Source: Caryophanales bacterium UBA5026
Lineage (GTDB): Bacteria > Bacillota_I > Bacilli_A > RF39 > UBA660
Assembly (NCBI GenBank): GCA_002416285.1
Contig: DICM01000030.1
Span: forward strand, 16,938-80,937
Reading direction: 5' to 3'
DNA length: 64,000 bases
Shown: positions 8,749-17,188 of the stretch, one piece after another
Numbering within the stretch: position 1 is the stretch's first letter
Layout: each line of letters opens with the position of its first letter
Program-made: the position numbers and the translations under genes
The notes under the pieces: generated by a model
The model's database searches: none
Seen by the model: only the letters and a program-made list of their open reading frames with translations
Told to the model about the DNA's origin: nothing

Positions 8749-9858
8749 CTATAAATACTTTCTAAAATTTTTAAATTCAGAACTATCATCTAAATCAGTA
8801 TTCTCTAATTTTTCAAATAACTGTTTTTGTTCTTTTGAAAGTTTCTTTGGTATTACTACATTAATTATAACATACATATCGCCTTTTCTCCCACTATTTG
8901 GATTTTCGGCTCCTTTTCCTTTTAAACGATGTTTCTCACCAGTACTAGATCCTGCTGGAATTACTAATTTCACAGTTCCCTCAAGAGTTGGAATTTCTTT
9001 TTTACATCCTAGAACTGCTTCTGAAATTGTAAGTGGAAGTGTTAGATAAATATCATTTCCATCACGTTCAAAAAGATCATGTTCTTCTACTACAAATTCA
9101 ACGTATAAATCTCCATTAGGACCACCATTTAACCCAGCTTCACCTTTACCAGGAAGACGCAATCTATTTCCAGATGCGACTCCTGCAGGTACTTTTACAT
9201 TTAATTCTTTTTGCTCTTTTATTCTACCTGAGCCTTTGCATTTACTACAAGTTTTATCGTATGTTTTTCCTTTTCCCTTACATCTGGAACAAGTTGTTCT
9301 AGTCATGAAAGAGCCAAATAATGTTCTTTGTTCTGATGTTGTTTGACCACTTCCATGGCAATCTGGACAAGTCGTTTCTCCAAATCCGCCTTTTCCATCA
9401 CATTCAGGACAAGTAGTCATCAAATCTACTTTGATTGTTTTAGTACAACCATGAATTGCTTCTTCGAAAGATAAATTCATTCTTACTAAGGAATCACTTC
9501 CCTTAGAACGACTGCTTCCGCCACCGAACGAACTTCCTCCAAAACCGAATCCACCAAAACTTCCTCCAAATAAATCTCCGAAGATATCGGAAAAATCAAA
9601 CCCTGAAAAGTCAAATCCAGCTCCACCATTATTTCCTTCAAAAGCAGAATGACCATACCGGTCATATTGCGCTCTTTTATCAGCATCTGATAAAACTGCG
9701 TAAGCTTCTTGGGCTTCTTTAAATTTTTCAGCGGCATCTGCCTCTTTGTTAACATCCGGGTGGTACTGCTTTGCTAGTTTACGGAAAGCACTTTTTATTT
9801 CCGTATCACTTGCTGTTTTAGAAACACCTAGTATTTCATAATAATCTCGTTTGCTCAT
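8749..9858 (-). CDS. dnaJ: Chaperone protein DnaJ
   Basis: DnaJ is the J-domain co-chaperone of DnaK. The 369-aa protein has the J-domain with HPD at residues 33-35 and a glycine/phenylalanine-rich region at about 72-115. Four zinc-centre repeats follow (CPECDGKG, CPDCHGSG, CSRCKGKG, CSKCKGSG) and then the substrate-binding domain. I start at the ATG at 9858, which has GAGGTGA upstream; the frame extends to a GTG at 9867 that would overlap this site. It is unusual in being separated from dnaK by two pepF genes. Confidence 0.97.
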   Translation of the reverse strand: MSKRDYYEILGVSKTASDTEIKSAFRKLAKQYHPDVNKEADAAEKFKEAQEAYAVLSDADKRAQYDRYGHSAFEGNNGGAGFDFSGFDFSDIFGDLFGGSFGGFGFGGSSFGGGSSRSKGSDSLVRMNLSFEEAIHGCTKTIKVDLMTTCPECDGKGGFGETTCPDCHGSGQTTSEQRTLFGSFMTRTTCSRCKGKGKTYDKTCSKCKGSGRIKEQKELNVKVPAGVASGNRLRLPGKGEAGLNGGPNGDLYVEFVVEEHDLFERDGNDIYLTLPLTISEAVLGCKKEIPTLEGTVKLVIPAGSSTGEKHRLKGKGAENPNSGRKGDMYVIINVVIPKKLSKEQKQLFEKLENTDLDDSSEFKNFRKYL

Positions 9859-9871
9859 ACTTCTCACCTCA

Positions 9872-11671
9872 CTACATTTTTTCTGTTAATTTTTTTAATT
9901 CCTCAAAAGCTGATTGGAATTCTAGAATAGAACTCTCAATTACTTCTGGTTTCGTTAAGTCAACCCCCGCTATTTTCAAAGAGTCAAGCGGTGATAATTT
10001 ACTTCCCACTTTTAAGAATTCCAAATAATCATGAACAGCATTTTCTTCTTTATTTAAAATTCTTCTCACGATATGCGTAGCTGCTGAAATACCAGTCGCA
10101 TACTTATACACATAGAAGTAATAGAAGAAATGTGGAATCCTTTCCCATTCATATCTAATTTCATCATCGATAACAACACTAGGTCCAAAATAATCTTGAA
10201 CAAGTTCATAATACGTGTCACATAGATAATCACTAGTCAACACAGTACCATTTTCCGATGCCTGATAGAACTTTTCTTCAAATTCAGCAAACATTGTTTG
10301 ACGATAAAGTGTCGCTTTATATAAATCTAATTTTTGATTCAATAAATACATTTTTTCTAGGTCATTCTCACTATGCTCATAAAGATAATGCGATAGCAAT
10401 AATTCGTTTACCGTAGAAGCGACTTCTGCTACAAATATCTTATAGTCACCAGTGATATAAGGATTATTTTTTCTTGCATAATAACTATGCATAGAATGAC
10501 CCATCTCGTGAATGAGAGTAGATACATCATCGTATTCTCCATTATAATTTAGTAATATATAAGGATATGTATCGTAGGCGCCTCCAGAGTAAGCACCACC
10601 TCTTTTTCCTTTATTTGGGAATATATCAATCCAATGATCTTTAAATGCGCGTTTTACACACGATACATATTCCTCTCCAAAGATAGATAAAACATTTAAA
10701 ATTATCTCTTTTGCTTCTTGAAAAGAGTAATTTTTCTTATATTCTGGAACTAGTTCTACTCCAGTATCGTATAAATGAAATTCATCTAATTTCAAGTATT
10801 GTTTCTTGAATGAGAAATAATCATATAATACACTTAAATTATCTCTTACTGTTTTTATTAAATTATGATAGACATCCGTTGTAATTTCTTCATCAAACAA
10901 AGATGCTTCTAAATTACTTGGATAATTTCGGATCATTCTTAAGGTATTTGATTCTTCTACCATTCCTGCGAGTGAATTGGCAAAAACATTTTTAAATTGT
11001 TTTAATGTATGATACATCTTCATAAAGGCATCTTTGCGGACATCACGGTTTTGATCGAGAATAAATTTTCTAAAATTACTATCGGTCAATTCTATCTCTG
11101 TTCCGTCTTTATGAACAAATCCATATTTTAAATCGGAATCAAGGAGAATAGAAGATGCTTCTGATGCATAACCAGTCATTCTACCCACTTTTGCCATCAA
11201 TAATTCTTCATTCTCTTTTAAATAATGCTTCTGATAACGAAATAATTCCTTAAAATAACTATCAAAATATTCTAATTTTGGTTCAACTTTATAAAAAGAT
11301 TGAATAAAATTATAATCTTTTTTTAGAATTGTCGGATTTAAATAAGATGTTGTCTCACTTAACGTAGATTCTAATTTTGACACTCGTTCCACATAAGCTT
11401 GATAATGATTATTGGATGTATCTTCATCACTTCGTTGATGAGAATACGTTTGCAATTTATCTAACTTTCTATTTAAATCTTCTAATTTTTCTAAGCGTTC
11501 TTTTAGTTCGCCTGGTTTATTAACAAAAGTATCATTTTGTTTCGGATAATCTTTTATTTCTTCTTCAAGTAACTGGAAAGCTTTTTCAAATTCTTCATCA
11601 TTTTTAAAGATTGGAGTTAAATCCCACATATCCTCTACATTTATCTGACTTCTTAGTTTTTGTTCTTCCAT
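9872..11671 (-). CDS. pepF: Oligoendopeptidase F, copy 2
   Basis: An M3-family zinc oligopeptidase that cuts short peptides in the cytoplasm. The zinc motif HEMGH with the downstream helix (GDYKIFVAEVASTVNE) is intact. The length of 599 aa is normal for PepF. It follows another pepF with a single intervening base, so the two are coupled. I start at 11671 (MEEQKLRS), which has AGAGGA 7 bases upstream; a start five codons earlier is possible. The two copies are clearly related but well diverged. Confidence 0.93.
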   Translation of the reverse strand: MEEQKLRSQINVEDMWDLTPIFKNDEEFEKAFQLLEEEIKDYPKQNDTFVNKPGELKERLEKLEDLNRKLDKLQTYSHQRSDEDTSNNHYQAYVERVSKLESTLSETTSYLNPTILKKDYNFIQSFYKVEPKLEYFDSYFKELFRYQKHYLKENEELLMAKVGRMTGYASEASSILLDSDLKYGFVHKDGTEIELTDSNFRKFILDQNRDVRKDAFMKMYHTLKQFKNVFANSLAGMVEESNTLRMIRNYPSNLEASLFDEEITTDVYHNLIKTVRDNLSVLYDYFSFKKQYLKLDEFHLYDTGVELVPEYKKNYSFQEAKEIILNVLSIFGEEYVSCVKRAFKDHWIDIFPNKGKRGGAYSGGAYDTYPYILLNYNGEYDDVSTLIHEMGHSMHSYYARKNNPYITGDYKIFVAEVASTVNELLLSHYLYEHSENDLEKMYLLNQKLDLYKATLYRQTMFAEFEEKFYQASENGTVLTSDYLCDTYYELVQDYFGPSVVIDDEIRYEWERIPHFFYYFYVYKYATGISAATHIVRRILNKEENAVHDYLEFLKVGSKLSPLDSLKIAGVDLTKPEVIESSILEFQSAFEELKKLTEKM

Positions 11672-11672
11672 A

Positions 11673-13472
11673 TTAGTTCCTCTCATTATAAAGTATTCTA
11701 AACTGCTTAATTAAACTTTGAAAATAATCTAAGGCATCCATAATTGTTTCTTTTTTTGTCATATCGACACCAGCTATCTTTAGTTCTTCAATTGCTGGAA
11801 GCGTTCCTCCTAGTGTTAAGAATTTTAAATAGTTTTCCTTTGCGTTATCTTTATTTTCTAATATTGCGGTTGCAATTTTAGAGGCAGCTGATAATCCTGT
11901 TGCATATTGATATACATAAAAATTCATATAGAAGTGAGGAATTTTCGACCACTCACTTTTAATTTCTTCATCAATTATAACATCTGATCCAAAATATAAT
12001 TTTACTAAATCATAGTAGATTGATTCTAATGTATCAGCAGTTAATGAATCTCCATTTTCAACTTTTTCATAGAATAATTTTTCTGCTTCAGCAAACATCG
12101 CTTGACGATAAATGGTTGCTTTAAATAGTTCCATTTGTTGATTTAAGATCATCAACTTTTCATTTTTATCAGCACTATGTTTCAACATGTAATCATTAAA
12201 TAATAATTCATTTGTTGTCGAAGCAACTTCAGCAACGAATATTTTATAAGCGTAGTCCTGATAAGAATTATTTTGAATTGATAAATAGGAATGAATCGAA
12301 TGCCCTATTTCATGAGCAAGGGTACTGACATCATGATAGGTTCCTTCAAAATTTGTTAGAATATATGGTTTGGAATCATAACATCCCCAAGAATAAGCTC
12401 CTGGTCTTTTTCCCGTATTTGGATATTTATCAATCCAGCCTTCCTCAAAAGCCTTTTTTACGAGTTCTTGATACTCTGAGCCAAGTGCTCCTAGAGCATC
12501 GATTACTAGTTCCTTGGCTTCATCAAACGTATATTTTTTTTCTTCTTTTAATTTTATTAGGTCTATATATACATCATAGAGATGTAATTCAGATAGTCCT
12601 AATACTTCTTTTTTCAATTTATAATAATCATATAGTATCGGTAAGGTTTCGTGAATTCCTTCTAACAATTGATCATAAATTTTTATATCGATTTCATTCT
12701 TAAAAAGAGCCATATCACGAGCACTATCGAAGTGATAGAGTTCTGCCAATTTCACATGTTTTTCTACTTCAGAGTTATAAAGGGACGCTAATGTATTTCT
12801 CATTTCATAATATCGGTTATGTAGTTGTTTAAATACCGTCTTTCTAAGTTCTCGATCTCTCGATTTTATTAGTTTCGCATAATTGGTATTAGTAAGTTCA
12901 ATTTCTTTTCCTTTTTCATCCGTGACCTTGCCGAATGTTAAATCACTATTTCGTAAAGCATAAGAGCTATCCTTTCCCGTGTTTAAAATATTGGAAAGTT
13001 TTGAAATAATCTTCTCTTCTTTTTCTGATAGAGTATGATCTTTTATACGATAAACTAAAGATAGAGATCTCTTATATTTTTTTAGTTGCGGCAGTTCTTC
13101 CATATAGTTTTCAATTGTTTCCCAACTTCCTCTTAAAAGTTCTGGTCTAAGATAGGAATACTCCACGGATAATTTGGTTTGAAGGTCTATCATCTTATTT
13201 TTTAACTGAACCGATTCACCATTCGTGGAATCAGTATCAAAATTAAGCATAGCATAAATCACTACTTTATCAAGTAGTCTCGATAGTTGATTATCCGTCT
13301 CTAAAGTTTCAAGTAGGTTACTGGAGCTTTCTAATACTTTTCCTTTATATTTTGATAAATCTTGTATATGGTCAACTAAATATTGATAGTCTTTCATTAA
13401 CTCATCCGTACTAGCATACATTTCTTCAATTGCCCATTTATCTTCTGACCTTACCTCAGCTCTTTTTACCAT
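11673..13472 (-). CDS. pepF: Oligoendopeptidase F, copy 1
   Basis: A 599-aa M3-family peptidase with zinc motif HEIGH (in TLAHEIGHSIHS) and the following YKIFVAEVASTTNE helix that carries the third ligand. It starts at 13472 with AGAGGAGG just before it. It follows dnaK after a perfect 9-bp hairpin that lacks a T-run, so it is probably expressed from the heat-shock promoter, partly attenuated. Peptidase copies at this place may clear peptides released during proteotoxic stress; that role is inferred from position. Confidence 0.93.
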   Translation of the reverse strand: MVKRAEVRSEDKWAIEEMYASTDELMKDYQYLVDHIQDLSKYKGKVLESSSNLLETLETDNQLSRLLDKVVIYAMLNFDTDSTNGESVQLKNKMIDLQTKLSVEYSYLRPELLRGSWETIENYMEELPQLKKYKRSLSLVYRIKDHTLSEKEEKIISKLSNILNTGKDSSYALRNSDLTFGKVTDEKGKEIELTNTNYAKLIKSRDRELRKTVFKQLHNRYYEMRNTLASLYNSEVEKHVKLAELYHFDSARDMALFKNEIDIKIYDQLLEGIHETLPILYDYYKLKKEVLGLSELHLYDVYIDLIKLKEEKKYTFDEAKELVIDALGALGSEYQELVKKAFEEGWIDKYPNTGKRPGAYSWGCYDSKPYILTNFEGTYHDVSTLAHEIGHSIHSYLSIQNNSYQDYAYKIFVAEVASTTNELLFNDYMLKHSADKNEKLMILNQQMELFKATIYRQAMFAEAEKLFYEKVENGDSLTADTLESIYYDLVKLYFGSDVIIDEEIKSEWSKIPHFYMNFYVYQYATGLSAASKIATAILENKDNAKENYLKFLTLGGTLPAIEELKIAGVDMTKKETIMDALDYFQSLIKQFRILYNERN

Positions 13473-13496
13473 ATATTCCTCCTCTGGATAGAGCGA

Positions 13497-13518
13497 AAGT
13501 TCTAGTCTCCTAGAACTT
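13497..13518 (-). other. Intergenic hairpin between dnaK and pepF
   Basis: AAGTTCTAG and CTAGAACTT form a perfect 9-bp stem with a 4-base loop. No clear T-run follows, so it is more likely an mRNA stability element or leaky terminator than a full stop. Confidence 0.55.
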
Positions 13519-13522
13519 CCTA

Positions 13523-15328
13523 TTATTTTTCCTCAAATTCTCCTTCGATTACATCATCATCTTGAGAAGTTTCTTCTTTTTTTCCTTCTTGTGATTTGGC
13601 TGCATCTTCGTATACTTTAGTTGCAAAGGCCATAGCTGTTTCGGTTAGTTTTTCTTTTTTTGTTTTGATGTCATCGATGTTTCCTTTTTCCAGAGCTTCT
13701 TTCAATTCTTTGATTTCTGCTTCAGCTTTTTCACGATCTTCTTTACTGATTTTATCTCCTAAATCTTTAATTGATTTTTCTGTTGAGAAAATCATTTGTT
13801 CAGCTTCATTTTTTACTTCAGCTTCTTCTTTACGTTTCTGATCAGCATCTTTATTTGCTTCCGCTTCTTTTACCATTTTATCAATTTCATCATCACTTAA
13901 ATTTGTAGATGAAGTAATGGTAATTTTTTGTTCTTTACTTGTTCCTAAGTCTTTTGCTTTTACACTAACGATACCATTCGCATCGATATCAAATGTTACT
14001 TCAATTTGTGGTATTCCTCTTGGGGCTGCTGGAATATCAGTTAATTGGAAGCGTCCTAATGTTTTGTTATCGGCTGCCATTGGACGTTCTCCTTGCAATA
14101 CATGAATATCAACAGCAGGTTGATTGTCAGCAGCAGTTGAGAATACTTGTGATTTGCTAGTTGGAATTGTTGTATTTCTTGGAATTAATACGGTCATTAC
14201 ATTCCCTAAGGTTTCAATTCCTAGTGAAAGTGGTGTAACATCTAATAATACTACATCATTTACTTCTCCTTGAAGTACTCCACCTTGAATCGCTGCTCCC
14301 ATAGCAACAACTTCATCAGGGTTAACTCCTTTACTTGGAGCTTTTCCAAGTTCTTTTTCAACCAATTCTTGAACTTTTGGAATACGTGTTGAACCACCAA
14401 CTAATAATACTTTATGGATATCATTCTTTGTAAGTCCTGCATCTTTAAGTGCTTTACGTACTGGTTCAAGAGTAGATTCAACTAAATCATCTGTAAGTTC
14501 TTCAAATTTAGCTTTTGTTAATGTTACATTTAAATGTAGAGGACCAGCCTCTCCTTGTGAAATAAATGGTAATGAAACTTCCGTTGATGCCATTCCACTA
14601 AGGTCTTTTTTCGCTTTTTCAGCAGCATCACGAACACGTTGCATAGCCATTTTATCAGATTTAAGGTCAATACCATTTTCTTTCTTAAACTCTTCAACTA
14701 AATAATCCATAACTCTTTCATCAAAGTCATCTCCACCTAAATGGTTATTCCCACTTGTAGATTTAACTTCAAATACTCCGTCTCCGATTTCAAGAATGGA
14801 AACATCGAATGTACCTCCACCTAAATCGTATACTAAAATTGTTTCATTCTTATCTTGTTTGTCAAGTCCGTATGCTAAAGCGGCAGCTGTTGGCTCGTTA
14901 ATAATACGCTCTACTTCTAATCCAGCAATCTTTCCAGCATTTTTTGTTGCTTGACGTTGTGCATCGTTGAAATAAGCAGGGACTGTAATAACTGCTTTTG
15001 TAACAGTCTCTCCAAGATATGCTTCGGCAGTTTTTTTCAAATCTCCTAAGATCATTGCACTGATCTCCTCTGGAGAATAGTCCTTACCTGCTGCACTTAC
15101 TTTTTCAGCTGTTCCCATTTTACGTTTAATAGAAACAATTGTATTTGGATTGGTAATCATTTGGTTTTTAGCTTTTTGTCCAACAATGATTTCTTCTCCT
15201 TTAAACGCTACTACAGATGGAGTTGTACGGTTTCCTTCTGCATTTGTAATTACTTTTGCCTCTCCACCTTCATAAACACTGACACAACTATTCGTTGTAC
15301 CTAAGTCAATTCCTATAATTTTACTCAT
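13523..15328 (-). CDS. dnaK: Chaperone protein DnaK (Hsp70)
   Basis: DnaK binds exposed hydrophobic peptide segments in an ATP-dependent cycle with DnaJ and GrpE. The 601-aa protein shows GIDLGTTNSCV at the N-terminus, VYDLGGGTFDVS, INEPTAAALAYG, the substrate-binding domain (VLQGERPMA) and an acidic C-terminal tail DDDVIEGEFEEK. The length is normal for Gram-positive DnaK. It follows grpE by 15 bases and is part of the CIRCE-controlled operon. Confidence 0.98.
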   Translation of the reverse strand: MSKIIGIDLGTTNSCVSVYEGGEAKVITNAEGNRTTPSVVAFKGEEIIVGQKAKNQMITNPNTIVSIKRKMGTAEKVSAAGKDYSPEEISAMILGDLKKTAEAYLGETVTKAVITVPAYFNDAQRQATKNAGKIAGLEVERIINEPTAAALAYGLDKQDKNETILVYDLGGGTFDVSILEIGDGVFEVKSTSGNNHLGGDDFDERVMDYLVEEFKKENGIDLKSDKMAMQRVRDAAEKAKKDLSGMASTEVSLPFISQGEAGPLHLNVTLTKAKFEELTDDLVESTLEPVRKALKDAGLTKNDIHKVLLVGGSTRIPKVQELVEKELGKAPSKGVNPDEVVAMGAAIQGGVLQGEVNDVVLLDVTPLSLGIETLGNVMTVLIPRNTTIPTSKSQVFSTAADNQPAVDIHVLQGERPMAADNKTLGRFQLTDIPAAPRGIPQIEVTFDIDANGIVSVKAKDLGTSKEQKITITSSTNLSDDEIDKMVKEAEANKDADQKRKEEAEVKNEAEQMIFSTEKSIKDLGDKISKEDREKAEAEIKELKEALEKGNIDDIKTKKEKLTETAMAFATKVYEDAAKSQEGKKEETSQDDDVIEGEFEEK

Positions 15329-15343
15329 AATTAATCTTCCTCT

Positions 15344-15982
15344 CTATTCGCTTACCTTGACCATAGCAGGTCTAATAATTCTATCTTTTAATAAATATCC
15401 CTTTTGTAAAACTTCTAGAACCATACCAGGTTCTACCCCTTCTACTACCTCTGTTAATACAGCTTGATGGTAGGTTGGGTCAAAAGGTTTATTGTTGCCA
15501 TCAATTGCCTTTACTTCAAAACTTTCCAAAATAGATGTTAAATTACAATAAATCATCTTGAATCCTTCTAAAAATTTAGATACTTCATCTTGAAGATTAT
15601 CATCATCCATTTTAATTGCTCTTTCGAAGTTATCTACAATTGGCAGTAATTGTTTTACAATTTCTTCGTTACTATATTTTAGAAGTTTTGAAACTTCATC
15701 TTCTTTTCTTTTTCGGTAATTGATAAGTTCTGCTTTTTCTCGTAGTACTTTTTCCTCTAGTTCGGAAATTTGTTTTTGAAACTCATCATTGTTTTTTTCT
15801 GCTTTATGTTTTTTGTGTTTTTCACTATGATGATCACTAGATTCTTCTGGGTTCCCACTACAGTTGCATTCTCCATCATGATTTTCATCATGACAAGAAC
15901 ATTCTTCTTCACAGTTGTACTGTTCTTTATTTAATGTTTCTTCTTTCGTAGTGTTTTCTTCGTTATTCATATCTTTGTTCAT
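15344..15982 (-). CDS. grpE: GrpE nucleotide exchange factor with a Cys/His-rich N-terminus
   Basis: GrpE releases ADP from DnaK. The 212-aa protein has the long coiled coil from about residue 65 (QKQISELEEKV) and the C-terminal beta domain (QKGYLLKDRIIRPAMVKV). The start is the ATG at 15982, with AGGAGG six bases upstream; the open frame extends to a TTG three codons earlier. Residues 20-58 are unusual: six cysteines and six histidines among acidic and lysine residues (for example CEEECSCHDENHDGECNC), which looks like a metal-binding segment. GrpE N-termini are normally acidic and disordered, so this is an added feature. Confidence 0.95.
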   Translation of the reverse strand: MNKDMNNEENTTKEETLNKEQYNCEEECSCHDENHDGECNCSGNPEESSDHHSEKHKKHKAEKNNDEFQKQISELEEKVLREKAELINYRKRKEDEVSKLLKYSNEEIVKQLLPIVDNFERAIKMDDDNLQDEVSKFLEGFKMIYCNLTSILESFEVKAIDGNNKPFDPTYHQAVLTEVVEGVEPGMVLEVLQKGYLLKDRIIRPAMVKVSE

Positions 15983-16021
15983 GAACAACCTCCTATTCTA
16001 TTATGGTATTAAATCTTTCTT

Positions 16022-17014
16022 TTAATCATTCATATGATCAGTAATGTAATTTAAAAGTGCAGTAACACGATCATATTCCATTCGCTTTGGACCAATTAAA
16101 GCAATCGTTCCTTCTTCACCACCTAAAGAGTACTTTGTCTTAATGATTGTAACATCTTTATCAAATCCAGTTTCAGAACCAATATAGATATTAATTCCAC
16201 TGTCTTCTTCTTTGATGTTATCAATCAATTCTTGGTCTTCAAACTTTTCTAAAATATCACGGATTTTTTCAGCATCATCATGAAATTCTGGTTGTTTTAA
16301 AATGTTGTTTGTTCCTTGAAATTTTACATTTGTAGAACTTGTAAATGTATTGAATGCATCATAGAACGCATGATATAAAACCTCATGTTGTTTTACATAC
16401 ATATTGATGACTGGTTTGACTTCTAATTCTAGTTTGCCACTTACTTCATCAATTGGAGTTCCAACAATAATTTTATTGATAATATCAACAGTTTGTTTTA
16501 CTTCATCTAAAGATACTGGCTCTTCAATCGTCATTGTTCGATGCTCTACATGACCTTGATCGGTAATGACAAGAGCAATCATCTTCATATCGTTTAGTGG
16601 AACTACTTCAATTCGACTAACACGATTAAATGAGGATGATGTTCCAAGTACAACTGCAGTATAATTAGTAAGTTCTGAAATAATCTTCATACTAGTGGTT
16701 ACCACATCACTCAGTGCGAGTGTTTGATTACTAAGTATTACTTGCAGTTTGGAAAGATCTTCTTCCGACAAATCTTTCGGTTTCATAATATGATCGACAT
16801 AATAGCGATATCCTTTTTCACTAGGAATTCGCCCAGAAGAAGTATGTGTCTTTTCTAGTAGACCAGAATCTTCTAATGCTGACATTTCGCTACGGATAGT
16901 CGCGCTAGAACAGTTCATATCTTCACATAAAGATTTTGAACTAACTGGTTTTACAGTTCTTACATATTCTTCAATGATTCGTTTTAATAATTCAGTTTGT
17001 CTTGAACTAATCAT
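16022..17014 (-). CDS. hrcA: Heat-inducible transcription repressor HrcA
   Basis: HrcA binds CIRCE and represses the chaperone operon until the GroE chaperonin is titrated by unfolded protein. The 330-aa protein has the N-terminal winged helix (SKSLCEDMNCSSATIRSEMSALEDSGLL), the linker HTSSGRIPSEKGYRYYVD and the GAF-like C-terminus ending GPKRMEYDRVTALLNYI. It is first in the operon, directly downstream of the CIRCE element, so it regulates itself. Confidence 0.97.
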   Translation of the reverse strand: MISSRQTELLKRIIEEYVRTVKPVSSKSLCEDMNCSSATIRSEMSALEDSGLLEKTHTSSGRIPSEKGYRYYVDHIMKPKDLSEEDLSKLQVILSNQTLALSDVVTTSMKIISELTNYTAVVLGTSSSFNRVSRIEVVPLNDMKMIALVITDQGHVEHRTMTIEEPVSLDEVKQTVDIINKIIVGTPIDEVSGKLELEVKPVINMYVKQHEVLYHAFYDAFNTFTSSTNVKFQGTNNILKQPEFHDDAEKIRDILEKFEDQELIDNIKEEDSGINIYIGSETGFDKDVTIIKTKYSLGGEEGTIALIGPKRMEYDRVTALLNYITDHMND

Positions 17015-17054
17015 ATTATCACCTAAGCACTCTTTCTATTTGATTGCCATTATC

Positions 17055-17083
17055 ATTATATTACATCATATTAGCATTGTCAA
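17055..17083 (-). promoter_or_regulatory. Heat-shock operon promoter
   Basis: Perfect minus-strand TTGACA, 17 bases, TATAAT. The -35 hexamer lies inside the CIRCE element. Confidence 0.9.
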
Positions 17084-17097
17084 CTGATGAGTGCTAA
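17071..17097 (-). promoter_or_regulatory. CIRCE operator
   Basis: On the minus strand TTAGCACTC, 9 bases, CAATGCTAA. The left arm matches the CIRCE consensus fully; the right arm has two changes from GAGTGCTAA, one giving the CA of the -35 TTGACA. It is the HrcA binding site. Confidence 0.92.
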
Positions 17098-17132
17098 AAA
17101 AGTGCAATTTTCATAATTTTCCATAATTTATT

Positions 17133-17164
17133 AAAAAAATAAAGACGTGAAATGAATCACGTCT
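17133..17164 (-). terminator. Terminator after the large pseudopilin gene
   Basis: AGACGTGA pairs with TCACGTCT and is followed by a T-rich run on the minus strand. Confidence 0.85.
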
Positions 17165-17188
17165 GTTTATGTTTTATATTTTTAAAAA

